Counted from the first letter of the stretch, positions 8,764-19,116 are shown. The stretch is 64,000 nt of DNA from Aphrocallistes beatrix (GCA_963281255.1 OY725496.1:4441723-4505722), one strand, 5' to 3'. Made by a program: numbers and translations. The notes: generated by a model not told the origin, from the sequence alone.

Positions 8764-9354
8764 TTAGAGTATACTACAGTGGCATAAAATACATAGTCTC
8801 GAGTACAGGCTGGAACGGTAAAGTTCGGGCTCAACCTCCATCGGTTCAATATTTGGTCCATCCGAATGGCGTGTTCCTATCAGGCCTTTCATCAGTAGAG
8901 ATATCGTGTACTCTTCAAGACAATTATCTGGGAGATAGCTCATTACTTTTTCCTTTTCTATCATTTCCGTTTCCTTCTTTCCAATAATGCTTATTACCAA
9001 TCTCTGTGTGTCAACATCTATAGCCCTCTTCCCCTGTATCTCCATCTTCAGCTGACGCACTGTGGTCTTATTGTCAATCAGGATGTAGAAATAATCTCCG
9101 TTTATGCAAGTTATTCTGACTTCCGTGCCTGCCCTCACATTAGACAATAGGTACAGTGTGTGTCCATGCTTAATTGCGATATTTTCCAGTTTCTCTCCAC
9201 TGAGTAACATCCTTTCTTTCACCATTAATTGCTGACAAGGGACTGGCAGTCCTCCTTCCTTGGCGATTTCATTTTGGAGATCACTGACCGTAGCATCCTG
9301 GTGTGTCTCGATTGTCAGACTCCTTCCTGTTAATGTGGAAACTTCGAAATTCAT
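8764..9354 (-). CDS. di-ubiquitin-like protein with CaaX box, copy 4
   Basis: 196 residues, the last full copy of the array. The first ubiquitin-like domain differs from copy 1 by D2N, E34G and a SEEK to SGEK change. The second domain begins TEVRITCINGDYFYI and is closest to copy 1 there, suggesting that copies 1 and 4 are sisters or have exchanged sequence. The linker carries IEPMEVEPEL, related to the LEPLEMDQ of copy 1. The tail is hydrophobic and cysteine-rich (RLCILCHCSIL) and ends in CaaX box CSIL. The ORF is intact. As with its sisters, I infer a prenylated, membrane-anchored signalling or adaptor protein that cannot be conjugated through its C-terminus. Confidence 0.78.
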   Translation of the reverse strand: MNFEVSTLTGRSLTIETHQDATVSDLQNEIAKEGGLPVPCQQLMVKERMLLSGEKLENIAIKHGHTLYLLSNVRAGTEVRITCINGDYFYILIDNKTTVRQLKMEIQGKRAIDVDTQRLVISIIGKKETEMIEKEKVMSYLPDNCLEEYTISLLMKGLIGTRHSDGPNIEPMEVEPELYRSSLYSRLCILCHCSIL

Positions 9355-10628
9355 TTGTTCGTGAGAATATTCTGTAGTTTAGATAGAGCTCAAAGTCCTA
9401 TTTAATGGTATGGATCTGTTCCAAGGTAATTCAATGCTCTGCTATTATAGTAGTAATTTTGACTACCTACTCGTCATTAGAAATAAATTTATTTTGATAT
9501 ATGAAGTGATGCTATTATACTCTGAACTTGATGCAATAATGATTTTAATGTATCTGTTGATTGATGGAATATATTGATACTTTTAGAAAGTCTATTTGTT
9601 TATCTCTATCTGATTATTAGTAATGCATCTAACCTGTAAATACTTGAATAGCAGATGTAGACCTCGAACGAAGATGTATGGATAATTCGATATTGATATC
9701 CGAGAGGAGATGTTAGTTTACAACCGTTTAAAGAAGTTTATTGTGCTTTCTATACACTCGTGTCATTCTTTAGAAAAGATAATATGATGGATAGAGCCTT
9801 CCTTAGGGACTGTGGAACGACCCAAATTCTATTATGAAGATTGTCACTATCTAATAATAATAATGAAATGTATTTTAGTCCGGTTGTATGTAGCATTACT
9901 AGCTAATGTAGTCGATTTAACTCAGTTTAATCGCTGTACCTCATTCTAGTTATAGCGGGACATTTGACAAATCAATGTGGTCATACAATTTGTACACGTT
10001 GGAGTTTCGATATTTCTATTTAAGAATAATGGTTTAATGTCTAAAAGTAAATAAATTCATTATGTTATATCCTTGCCTGAAGATAGTTAATACAAATAAC
10101 TTTAACTAAAATTCTTGAAAATCGTATTTCTTTAGCTTTTTGAAAATTTGAATTTTGAGTGCCTCTCTTCTAGAGATGCCCTTATAGCATGGACGGTGTA
10201 CACCTCCGTGTGTGCGATCTTGCAAAATCTAACAATCCGAAATCTATCAAATTTCGCGTGTAGGATCGCTCATCTGTATCTGCTATTTTCCAGATCTCAA
10301 CGCTAATATGAGAATCCAGTGCCTGTAAAGCTAAAATGTGAATATTTCATTAACAAATGATTTGGACAAGTTTCAATTGCATTATCAGTTTGAAATGAAT
10401 TTGAAGTAAATTTAGAATTGACAAGCGTAGTACACCATCCATCCCATAAGGGCATCTTCCTACGAGAGTTCGCCAGTAAGCGCGCTCGTACACCTGTATA
10501 TACTATCATAGCATTATGTGCTATTGTAAATACGTATTTTAAATATTTGTGATAAGCTGTGAAACCCTCGCATTCAAGTGAGATCTCAGTCCAAGGCTAG
10601 ATAGCGTCCGGTACTACCAACCACTGAT
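9355..10628. other. promoter of copy 4, degenerate fifth spacer block, and DBHS upstream region
   Basis: The core promoter block of copy 4 is near 9399-9440. Between about 10190 and 10470 there is a diverged copy of the array spacer (CTCCGTGTGTGCGATC, AATTTCGCGTGTAGGATC, AAGGGCATCTTCCTA) that is not followed by a di-UBL gene. It ends just before the DBHS gene and probably marks the right border of the duplicated region. Confidence 0.55.
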
Positions 10629-13256
10629 ATGTTCAACTACAGAACTAACCCACATGGAGTTCGCCCCATCGGGGGCAGCTATTTCAGGACCCCTCCAGGC
10701 CAAAGATCTCAACGCCAGAGCTATAACAGACCGATCCCTTCTTCGAACAAACCGATGTCCAGCAAACCAATGGGAAGCAGACCAGTCCAGACGAGCCCGC
10801 GTACGGCGATCAAACAGGGAGAAAAGTTCCAAGATAAGTCGTCGAGGCCTGCCGTAGAGCAGGTGTCTTCTACCGTCGATAAAAGGGAAGAGAAAGGGCC
10901 GTCTTCCCCCACCGTAGTCCAGCAGACCTCGAAGCAGTCCACAGTGAATCAAGAAACCACTGAGCCCGCTGGTCCCATCACACCATCCTCTTCTAACCCA
11001 CCTGAGTCCAAGGCTGAGAAGGCTCCCCAGCCCGAAGCTGCTCCGAGCAAAGATAACAAAAGCGCCAATGTTAAAGAGGACGAAATGTCTTGGAGTCCTC
11101 CCCCACCTGAGCCTCCCCAAAAGCCACTCTCCTTTCCTCTGACAGGTGTTGATGACTCTTCACAAAGAAATGATAACTCAAACAAAGTTCCTTTCGGTGC
11201 TGCACTCACTAACAAAGGCCCCTCCTTCTCCGGGAGAAATGAGAATGAGAGTAAGGAAGAAACTGCTCTCACCAACCCGAATGACCCTCCCTTTCAGAGC
11301 CAAGTGATGAAAGGGCAAGGGCACCAGTACAAGAAGTCAACACAGTACAGATATGACAGACAGCAACAACCTCCACAACAACAACAACAAACTCCACCAC
11401 AGCAAACACCTCCTCCAACCAAGAGTGAACCCGTCCACAATGAATCACTCAACACGGAGCGAACACAGCCACAAAACGCTCAACCACAATCTGACAATAC
11501 TCCGTTCGGTAGGAGGAAATCTGGAGGACCCCCTGGGGGTGGCAGATGGGGCAAGACAGATAGGCCCCCTAGGCGCTCAGAGCCGCACCCCTCCCCGATG
11601 GAAACTGAGTATGAAATGGCGCCAAATGTTGATCGATCTATACTCAATGCAGAGCCGAAGGAACATGTAAAAAAGTTTACGAATCGCTCTCGGTTGTTCA
11701 TTGGTGGAATCCTGAATGCGGACGAGAAACTTCTGAAAGATATGTTTATCAAGTTCGGAGAGATTTCAGAGCTCTGGCTCAACAAGGAGAAAGGATTTGG
11801 TTTCGTCAAAATGGGCACAAGAGCGAACTGCCAGAGAGCTATCGACCACTACAACGGACAGGAACGGATGAATACTATGGTGCGCGTCCGTTTCGCCGCG
11901 AAGAACAGCTCTGTGAAAGTTACCAACCTCACCCATGCTGTGACCAACGAACTCCTAGAAGAGGCGTTTAAGATATTTGGAGACGTGGAGCATGCAGTAG
12001 TAGCTTGTGATGAACGCGGGAAGTCTATTGGATGGGGCATAGTAGACTTTGCAATGAAAAAGTCTGCGACTATTGCTATCGCCAGGTGTAAGGAAGGACT
12101 ATTCATGCTCTGCAAGAGTCCCATCCCCGTAATGGTAACTGAGTTGAAGGAAGAAGATTTGGAGGAGGGAGTAGTTGAGAAAACGATGCACAAGAACGTT
12201 CTGTACCAGAGAGAAAGAGAGGATAAGCCGAGATTCGCAATGCCTGGCTCGACGGATTATCAGATTGCAATGAAATGGAAGTTATTTCTTGAGAACGCGC
12301 GGTCCGAACGAGAAATGTTAGAAGAGAGATTGAAAGCGGAAAAAAATCAACTCGAAAATGAAACTGAAAACGAATTGATACGCTTTCTTGAAGAACAAGA
12401 CCATATACGGCATCAAGAGATGTTGAGAAGGCAGGAGGAGCAGCGGCGAGTAGAAGATAGTCGGAAACAGGATTACTTGCGCCAGCAGGAAATGATTAAG
12501 CAAGAGAACAGACGGAGAAACCAGAGCACGCGACTGCAAGAAGAACTCAAGAGGCGAGAAGAATCGTTGCGAAGAGAAGGCGAGATGATGCCCCCTAGGG
12601 AAGACAGAGCATACGACCGTCCATATGGTCAGTCAGAAGTGTCATTTGGTTATAGCCAAGACTACGAACACGGATGCAGCAGTGAGAAGAATAGCGACTG
12701 GCAAGGATCAAGGAAGGATTGGGGCAATGAGTCCGCTCAAGGCTTTGGAGCCGGGTCTGGCTATCCTGCGCAAGGAAGGACTACTCAATCTGGATACGAA
12801 GACTACCCCGGCTACTCCACCCAATCCCAGCACGGAGACGCATTTAACAAGGACAAGGGGATCAGTTCCCAGTCACAGTACGGATCTGGGGATCAGTTTA
12901 GAAACGAATCCCGCCACTCCGGAGGGGGCTACGGGGGCTACTCGAGCGTCACTGGAGCCACGGGTGCAGAATCGTACCGAGACTACGGGAGTGCTGCCCA
13001 CTCATCTGCTGGCTATCAGTCTGACAGTGGGTATGGTGCTGGATACGGACTAACCACCTCTCAAGCACTCCAGAACTCAGCTGATCGCTCCTGGACCTCC
13101 CAGCGACAAGACCAAGGCTATGACGGGATGTTCTCCGGGGGGATGGAGTCTGCTGGAGCTGGGGGTGGATACGACAGGAGGAGGCCACACACTGACGACT
13201 GGCAAGCTGAAAGAATCGACTATTACGCTGGTCTTGACAAGCGTAGAAAGCTATAA
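10629..13256 (+). CDS. DBHS-family RNA-binding protein (NONO/SFPQ/PSPC1/NonA-like)
   Basis: Intronless 875-residue nuclear RNA-binding protein of the Drosophila-behaviour/human-splicing family, which acts as dimers in transcription, splicing, RNA retention and (in vertebrates) paraspeckles. The order is: low-complexity Pro/Ser/Gln N-terminus with a polyQ/P patch near 245; RRM1 from RSRLFIGG (about 352) with GFGFVKM; RRM2 from VKVTNLTHAVTNELLEEAF; a NOPS segment with KNVLYQREREDKPRFAMPGS and YQIAMKWK; a long Glu/Arg-rich coiled coil to about 665; then a Gly/Tyr/Ser/Gln-rich tail resembling a prion-like region, ending in basic DKRRKL. The core order and motifs match NONO closely. The N-terminal extension is SFPQ-like. 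Animals usually have introns here. A poly(A) signal follows at 13368. Confidence 0.95.
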   Translation: MFNYRTNPHGVRPIGGSYFRTPPGQRSQRQSYNRPIPSSNKPMSSKPMGSRPVQTSPRTAIKQGEKFQDKSSRPAVEQVSSTVDKREEKGPSSPTVVQQTSKQSTVNQETTEPAGPITPSSSNPPESKAEKAPQPEAAPSKDNKSANVKEDEMSWSPPPPEPPQKPLSFPLTGVDDSSQRNDNSNKVPFGAALTNKGPSFSGRNENESKEETALTNPNDPPFQSQVMKGQGHQYKKSTQYRYDRQQQPPQQQQQTPPQQTPPPTKSEPVHNESLNTERTQPQNAQPQSDNTPFGRRKSGGPPGGGRWGKTDRPPRRSEPHPSPMETEYEMAPNVDRSILNAEPKEHVKKFTNRSRLFIGGILNADEKLLKDMFIKFGEISELWLNKEKGFGFVKMGTRANCQRAIDHYNGQERMNTMVRVRFAAKNSSVKVTNLTHAVTNELLEEAFKIFGDVEHAVVACDERGKSIGWGIVDFAMKKSATIAIARCKEGLFMLCKSPIPVMVTELKEEDLEEGVVEKTMHKNVLYQREREDKPRFAMPGSTDYQIAMKWKLFLENARSEREMLEERLKAEKNQLENETENELIRFLEEQDHIRHQEMLRRQEEQRRVEDSRKQDYLRQQEMIKQENRRRNQSTRLQEELKRREESLRREGEMMPPREDRAYDRPYGQSEVSFGYSQDYEHGCSSEKNSDWQGSRKDWGNESAQGFGAGSGYPAQGRTTQSGYEDYPGYSTQSQHGDAFNKDKGISSQSQYGSGDQFRNESRHSGGGYGGYSSVTGATGAESYRDYGSAAHSSAGYQSDSGYGAGYGLTTSQALQNSADRSWTSQRQDQGYDGMFSGGMESAGAGGGYDRRRPHTDDWQAERIDYYAGLDKRRKL

Positions 13257-13367
13257 CCAGAAAACTTAATTAAGCTTACTGTTAGAGATTACTTTTGATC
13301 TTTAGTCCCTCTCATTGTTAGTAAGTTAGTGCTCACAGATGTCCTTGGTGCTTAAGCTGAGTTTGAT

Positions 13368-13373
13368 AATAAA
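13368..13373 (+). terminator. poly(A) signal AATAAA of the DBHS gene
   Basis: Canonical hexamer 112 bp past the DBHS stop codon. Confidence 0.6.
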
Positions 13374-16130
13374 GGCTGTCACCTCACTGTACAAAGCCTG
13401 TCGTAAAGTCTTACTAGACCTAATTAATATGAGTAATGTGTTTGTTTCCTAATTTTCATGTTCTACGACTGCTTACATTATTCTATGATCATTCTACTAC
13501 TTTATATTTTATTCTCCTTGTTGCACTCATGTTACACGTGTAATTACATTTGTAATTACAACTGTTAACATGGGATTTTAGAGGTGTAGATTTCAAATAT
13601 CATATTTTCGAATAAATATGATAACAAATTCGTTTACTTTTGTTTACAATAGATACATAGAGTAAACAAATTTCCCAAATAGGTTAGAGCAGGGCTTCCC
13701 AAATGGTGATGCGCGGGACCTTTCCATGTGGCGGGTAGAGACTATTTATTGAAAATTTCAATTACCTATAATCAGTAGCGGCTCCACAGGGGGCATTTCC
13801 CTCACAAATATAGTTATAAAGATTAACTAGATGGTTAGAATAGCTGTAGGTCAATATTTCAGGATCTAAGATTTGTTTTTTATGTGGAAAGCCCCCAGAC
13901 CATCTTATTGGCTCGATTCGCTCGTTCAGGACTCCCCAAATCCAAAATCCTGTAGATTTCGAATTATTTTTATCATGACCCTGATTTTTCTTCTCCAGTC
14001 CTGAATTCATGATTCACAGTAGCTACATATATGACGTTTTTAGTAGAGAATTAGAAAATAATCAACCGTTTCTTTGATTTCCCCCAGACGCTCGCAGGGC
14101 GACTCTGCGAACACGCAGTGTCCGCAAGCAAGCGAAGTGCGCTTGTATATAATAAAACAAATCATATAGGTATGTTGATTGACTTTAACAGGAACAGAAT
14201 AATCATTGCACGTAAATTTCAGTCATTAGGATTCCTCTTTGGAATAAGATCCTAGTCCTGATCCAAATACGCCGAGTCACTGTAGATTTTCAGTTTGTAT
14301 TAACTGTTTTAGTTTTTTAGTTATTAAATTTGAAATTTGTATAAAAGCAGGGATTGGCCTTTTCAACCCACGGATGTAGTGGAGAGCTTCTGTCCTTAAT
14401 TTTGTATATTTCGCTGAATTGTCAAATATAAATGAAAGTTCCTGAGAGAACTACATCCCAGATATATTCGTCCTGCGAGCGGCTGTTAACGACCCTTTAT
14501 AGTCCGGATTAAAACCAAGATGGAATGGCATTAACTTCTTTTACGCTACCCCGTCTAAATTTTTGTTCGTTCTGACGATATCTGGTGGCTTATTAATTCT
14601 TCTTTGTTGAATGAGTTAGTAGACAAATATAATTCTATACTGAGTAGATCATTTTCAATGTATCTGATTTTTCAAGGGGTAGACTGAACTTTCTTATTAA
14701 TTAATAATATACACCAGATTTCAACTAATATGTTTGAGTAACTTTGTAATTCAACTAATTTGTTTGAGTAACTTTTAAGAGAATGATTGAGAACAGAGTA
14801 CGCTAGTGATGGAGACCGTTTTATCTCGAATTCAGCAGATATTTTTTTCGAACAATTTATATTTTGTCACAATTTATCTCTAATTCGGAGGAAGAGGAAT
14901 TTTCTCCTTTTTAGATTTTGCCACCAAATCTTTGATGCCACAAAAACTAAACATAAATTGTAAGATTGGATTTCGGTTTATTTTTATGCATAACCGACTG
15001 TATGTAGTGATACAGTAACTCCATTGTATCTTAATGCAAGTGTGGAGAATTGAACTGCTACTATTTGTGGGTTATTCCATTTGCAAAATACTGACACTTC
15101 TGAGTTCTGAGACAATTTAAACATTCGCCAGTTTTTCAATCAATTCGAGCAACCACCCTTTCACTCCAGATATTTTCCAACGATATTTAAATTTGAATAG
15201 CTATTACTGTAAGAATCTTCATATCTTGCTTTCAGAACAAACTAACGAACGAGTAGTAATATATTATTAATGATAAAATGGTGTCCGCTGTACCAAATCA
15301 ATATTTAAGTTCTACGGAAAAAATGCAATGTGCTAATCTCTATTGTGGACTCCCATTAGATGAGTAAATAGAATTAGAGATAACTCCTGAGTCCAGATAC
15401 TTTCTGTGAATTCGTGGTTAGTGGAGACTAGTCAGAAGATCAGGGTAAGCGAATAACTGCAGTGAATAAGAGAGAATAGATAGTTATAGGCCCACATAAA
15501 ATTGTTCAGAGAATATCTACTCTCCCATCAGACTCTTGAAGAGAGGAGATGATGGTAGCTGATGACAGAGCGTCTGATTAATGGTTCTTCCTCTCTCTCT
15601 GACTTTGAACTCTACAGACCCCTTCATTGTTTTGTAGAATGTGCGAGCTTGTTTCGTCCAAAAGAAACAAAATAAATAAATTGGATTATAGGTTCGATTA
15701 TGGAGGAGGATGAATGGTTGTGACACATTCCTGTGGTTATGAGAAGAAGTAGCATTTTATGAACTTTTAAAGTTAAGTTTGCTATTGTGGTATGTAGCAT
15801 CTAGATATTTCATGAGACATGTTACGAGTGTGAGGGAAAATGTCAAATTAAATTCTCCAAAGATATAACTGCACCTAATTCCTACGTCAGCTGATGCCCA
15901 AGTGGGAGACATCGGTCCTACTTTATAATTCGCTCCTTTCAGTGATATTTATTGCTAGCAAAACAGTTATTTGAGTATTTCAACTTTATAATGGAGTGAT
16001 CGCTCTGAGGAGTTTTCGAGTATTCTATTCCTAATTAGCCTCGCTTACAGACTCACGATGATGTCAACCAATGGAACACTGAATCTCTTTCAAGTAGACA
16101 TTCCATAATGTACAGACGTTGTGATGGTAT

Positions 16131-16177
16131 TATCCTGTTTTCTATGCTCATTGGTGGTGAGCATAGAGAACAGGATA
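16131..16177. repeat. 20-bp stem hairpin with 7-nt loop
   Basis: Arms 16131-16150 (TATCCTGTTTTCTATGCTCA) and 16158-16177 pair along all 20 positions, with one G-U wobble if transcribed from the plus strand. The loop is TTGGTGG. It could be a microRNA-like foldback or the remains of a small inverted-repeat element; the stem is short for a typical animal pre-miRNA and only weak pairing continues outward. Confidence 0.6.
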
Positions 16178-16268
16178 TGTCATGTCTTCAGATTTATGTT
16201 CCTTGCACTGAGTAATCTGATGTGCGAAAAAGCAATCACACAAAAACTACAGCGCAAGAGCAAGAAAT

Positions 16269-16356
16269 CAGACCCTTGAAAATATCGCTACAATTTGTTT
16301 GTTTGTTTTTTTCGTTGAAAAAACAAACAAACACTAATGACATTTTCAAGGGTCTG
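16269..16356. mobile_element. inverted-repeat element or foldback (MITE-like)
   Basis: Outer arms CAGACCCTTGAAAAT (16269-16283) and its perfect complement (16342-16356) enclose a second inner inverted repeat of GTTTGTTTGTTTTTT and AAAAAACAAACAAAC. No target duplication was identified. Confidence 0.45.
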
Positions 16357-17208
16357 GTGCGTGATATTTTGTCAGAAATCGTGTATTTTAAGAGATTGAA
16401 AGCACTACATGCATACTTATAATTGTATGTTATATTCAGATGTGTTGGGCTAACAAATGAAATACAATCTTAAAATCTTGCTTAGAGAAACCATTTCAAT
16501 TAGATAAGTTTTAACAGTGAATATATGGTTGATTGTTATCCATACCCGCAGTTAATCAGAACAATTGATTTCAATTGCATCGGATAGTTTCTTATCAGGT
16601 TTTGTTGTTAAGATAATTGGATGTAATTATGTGAGAGAACCGATACAATATAATGTGCCTGCGTATTGCCTGATTCCTTAACATGCGGTAGAGTTTCACT
16701 GAATGTATTCTTATTGTCTTTTATAATTCTAATTGATTGTGTATCACACATAAATACATAATGTAAGAATTCTTTCAAAAATCTAATAGTTTAGCGGTTT
16801 CAATTCGATCACTTTTACCCTCGTGGTTATGGCTCTACCATGCTAAATTCTGGTCTAGTTATTTCTGCAATTGAAACTACTTTTCCGTTTTCATGTAAGG
16901 GCATAACATTATGTACGAATAGCTATGATAGCTGTGTACTAGGTACTCGTATTCCTCTATAGTGAGGAAGCAACTGGCAAGGACAATTTATGATCAAGAG
17001 AACTATACTCGATCATGGAAGATAGTAGAACTCTTTACTTATAGGTAGTACTGACTTTAGTGAGAGGGGATAATTGGAAGAGGAATATATTTTAGTTATA
17101 AATTAACGTTTGAGGCAATAAACGTCCTAACATCCTAATGAATCCCTGCTGATATTTGAATGTATACTCACGTATTCACTTGAGCCTCCGCTGTTATTCC
17201 CTCTTAGC

Positions 17209-18276
17209 ATGCTAGACAGCCGGTCATCTGCTCGTCCCCCCTCGCGGAAGTCCCGCATCCGATCAGCTGGGTCGCGTCCCCTCACCCCCGCCAACGCCTA
17301 CCACAGCTCTCTGTCCGCAGAGGCTCTCGCCACTGCTCGCAGACTCGACTCGGCCAATGCGTTCCGCGCGCAGCACGAGAACAGCCACCACGTGTTCCCG
17401 AAGCGCCGAGGCGACGAGTTCATGACCAGCTATTCCGCGTTCCACCAGCCCGTCCCGAACCTGACGGACTACCGCATGACCCCCAAACCGTCCTCTCCGA
17501 CTCGCCGGAACAACCCGCACCCCACCCTTCCCTTCCTCCAGTGGAGGCTCCCCGCTCGGTCCCTCGACAACCCGAAGGGCCAAGTCCCCTTACAGACCCC
17601 CGAGGAGGACGACGGTATCGTGACGAACGTGTCTCGCATTCCGTTCCCCGGAAAGAAGCTGGTGCGCAGCCGGACGTTCTCGGGCTACCCCCCGCGCGAG
17701 AAGTTCTACTCCCAGCAGGACATCCCGTACAGCATGAAGACCGCCGTCAAGGAGGAGAACCTCCCCATGGCCAAGGAGTGGCTGCAGGGCGCCAGTCAGA
17801 GGGAGCGGGAGACGCTGATGTCCATCCTGGACAGCTCCCACAGCGAGGACCTGCGGCTCAAGAGCGCCATGAAGGAGGTGCTCAACCCGGATGCGATCGA
17901 CGGCGTGGAGAAGTGGCTCTCGGAGGCGGACAACGACGAGAAAGCCATCGCGCTGAAGGTGTTCGAGGATCTCGCCAGCTCAAACCCAGGCACCCCCAAG
18001 CCTGCGTCCGCTGGAGGGTCGCGTCCCTTGTCCAGAGCCAGTTCCATCTGCACCGCGCGCACCAGCCTCCCCACGCACTACGGCGCCTACGCGAGTCTCC
18101 CCTTCTACTACCCGGGGGAGGACACCCCGCACGCGGATGAGAGGGACCTCATCTGGCATCAGAAGTCGCGAAGAGAACCGGCGCCCAATGTGTTCCACCG
18201 CGCCTCCCTTTTCAACGTGGCACAGAGGAGCAAGGGGCAGCATTGGACCATACACCCCGAGTGGCCTACCGCGTGA
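17209..18276 (+). CDS. uncharacterised protein with two WL-A-E helical repeats
   Basis: 355 residues, very GC-rich, not confidently recognised. The N-terminus is basic and Ser/Pro-rich. Near residues 187-250 are two similar predicted helices, AKEWLQGASQRERETLMSIL and VEKWLSEADNDEKAIALKVF, sharing the pattern WL..A...E...AL. The C-terminus ends WTIHPEWPTA. Short aromatic patches such as FMTSYSAFHQP and TIHPEW recall ciliary microtubule-inner proteins, and the WL..A..KE helix recalls human C4orf17 as I remember it; neither is an assignment. The ATG at 17209 directly follows TTATTCCCTCTTAG, a good splice acceptor, so an upstream exon or a trans-splice site is possible and the true N-terminus may differ. 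No membrane segment or signal peptide is visible. Confidence 0.65.
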   Translation: MLDSRSSARPPSRKSRIRSAGSRPLTPANAYHSSLSAEALATARRLDSANAFRAQHENSHHVFPKRRGDEFMTSYSAFHQPVPNLTDYRMTPKPSSPTRRNNPHPTLPFLQWRLPARSLDNPKGQVPLQTPEEDDGIVTNVSRIPFPGKKLVRSRTFSGYPPREKFYSQQDIPYSMKTAVKEENLPMAKEWLQGASQRERETLMSILDSSHSEDLRLKSAMKEVLNPDAIDGVEKWLSEADNDEKAIALKVFEDLASSNPGTPKPASAGGSRPLSRASSICTARTSLPTHYGAYASLPFYYPGEDTPHADERDLIWHQKSRREPAPNVFHRASLFNVAQRSKGQHWTIHPEWPTA

Positions 18277-18735
18277 AATGATCCCTCCTCGAATATTTAG
18301 CCTAGCTGACTCCTGTCGCTCCTCCCTCTCCTGTGAGAACTATAGAGTATATGCGAATATTTTTAATATTTACAAATGGTCCTATATCACTTCTGTACCG
18401 AATCTACTTTTTATTCTCGTCTCACACTTATTTATTTCTCTAATAGCAAATATTTTATTTCAACGGGCTTGTTTATATTGGACTATTACGGGATAAGTTA
18501 TGTTCTAAACTCGATTGTTCTTCCTGAGTATTTAAAATATTACATTAGAACCTAGCAATGGAAATATTTTGAAGATTTGAGCAGGAAATTACGGAGTTTT
18601 CACCTTTTTCTGGGCTATTCGGGATATTAGAAAATGATCGTAGTGATTGTTCGGGGATATTATATAATTCAGGAGTCATGAACGTTTCGAGGATTCCGTT
18701 TTAAAGTTTATAAGTCAATCTTGAATTTAGTCTCA
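18277..18735. other. intergenic
   Basis: AT-rich, no recognisable element; contains the 3' end of the preceding gene and a possible acceptor (GAATTTAG, ending at 18730) just before the next ATG. Confidence 0.5.
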
Positions 18736-19032
18736 ATGAATAATCTCTCATCTGCCTTGGAGACAGACAGCTCTACAAGCATCCTACTGTCTCCAGACGA
18801 TCACTACGAAGATACGTCACAGTCCGTGTATTACGACTCAGGCGAGTACTACGACACTGTTCCTTCTCATTACAGCGACGAAGGCTACCAGGCGAGTAGC
18901 TACTCTCTGTCAGCTGAGCAGAGATGGGAGTTGATTCAAGAAGAACATTTCAAGCATGACTGTCTCGTGCGAATGTTTACAGCTGTCTCTATCATCGCTC
19001 AAACAGTGAGAAGAGCGGAGTGTGAGCTCTAG
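18736..19032 (+). CDS. small acidic, Ser/Tyr-rich protein, function unknown
   Basis: 98-residue ORF, not recognised. The first ATG in frame is 18736; an in-frame TTG at 18721 is ignored. Residues 1-60 are acidic and rich in S, Y and D (HYEDTSQSVYYDSGEYYD), which could be phosphorylated. Residues 62-98 look helical and amphipathic: AEQRWELIQEEHFKHDCLVR followed by MFTAVSIIAQTVRRAECEL. A canonical AATAAA lies 79 bp past the stop, supporting a real transcript. It may be a complete small protein or the last exon of a longer gene, since a possible acceptor lies just before the ATG. No function is proposed. Confidence 0.5.
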   Translation: MNNLSSALETDSSTSILLSPDDHYEDTSQSVYYDSGEYYDTVPSHYSDEGYQASSYSLSAEQRWELIQEEHFKHDCLVRMFTAVSIIAQTVRRAECEL

Positions 19033-19110
19033 AACCCACTCACTTGTTCGCCGATATACTCGCACCGTACTTTCTGGTTCTTATGCATTCAATGCATTTA
19101 ATTGGACATC

Positions 19111-19116
19111 AATAAA
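19111..19116 (+). terminator. poly(A) signal AATAAA
   Basis: Canonical hexamer 79 bp beyond the stop of the 98-residue ORF. Confidence 0.5.

Larger units (their letters stand above)
13374..17208. other. 3.8 kb gene-poor interval
   Basis: AT-rich DNA without a convincing ORF. A stretch near 13688-13740 starting CAGGGCTTCCCAAA resembles one end of a hAT-type element, but I found no partner end. A GC-rich patch lies at 14085-14140. Two hairpins at 16131-16177 and 16269-16356 are listed separately. The rest shows nothing I can name. Confidence 0.5.

Noticed and set aside
4559..9354. Reading the array as polyubiquitin or conjugatable ubiquitin genes
   Set aside because: The domains lack a terminal RGG and are followed by linkers and a CaaX box, and each gene has its own start, promoter block and stop.
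13685..14160. Possible hAT transposon starting CAGGGCTTCCCAAA, with GC-rich DNA at 14085-14140
   Set aside because: No matching inverted end or target duplication could be found.
16222..16422. 66-codon ORF
   Set aside because: It spans the foldback element at 16269-16356, so its sequence is explained by the inverted repeat.
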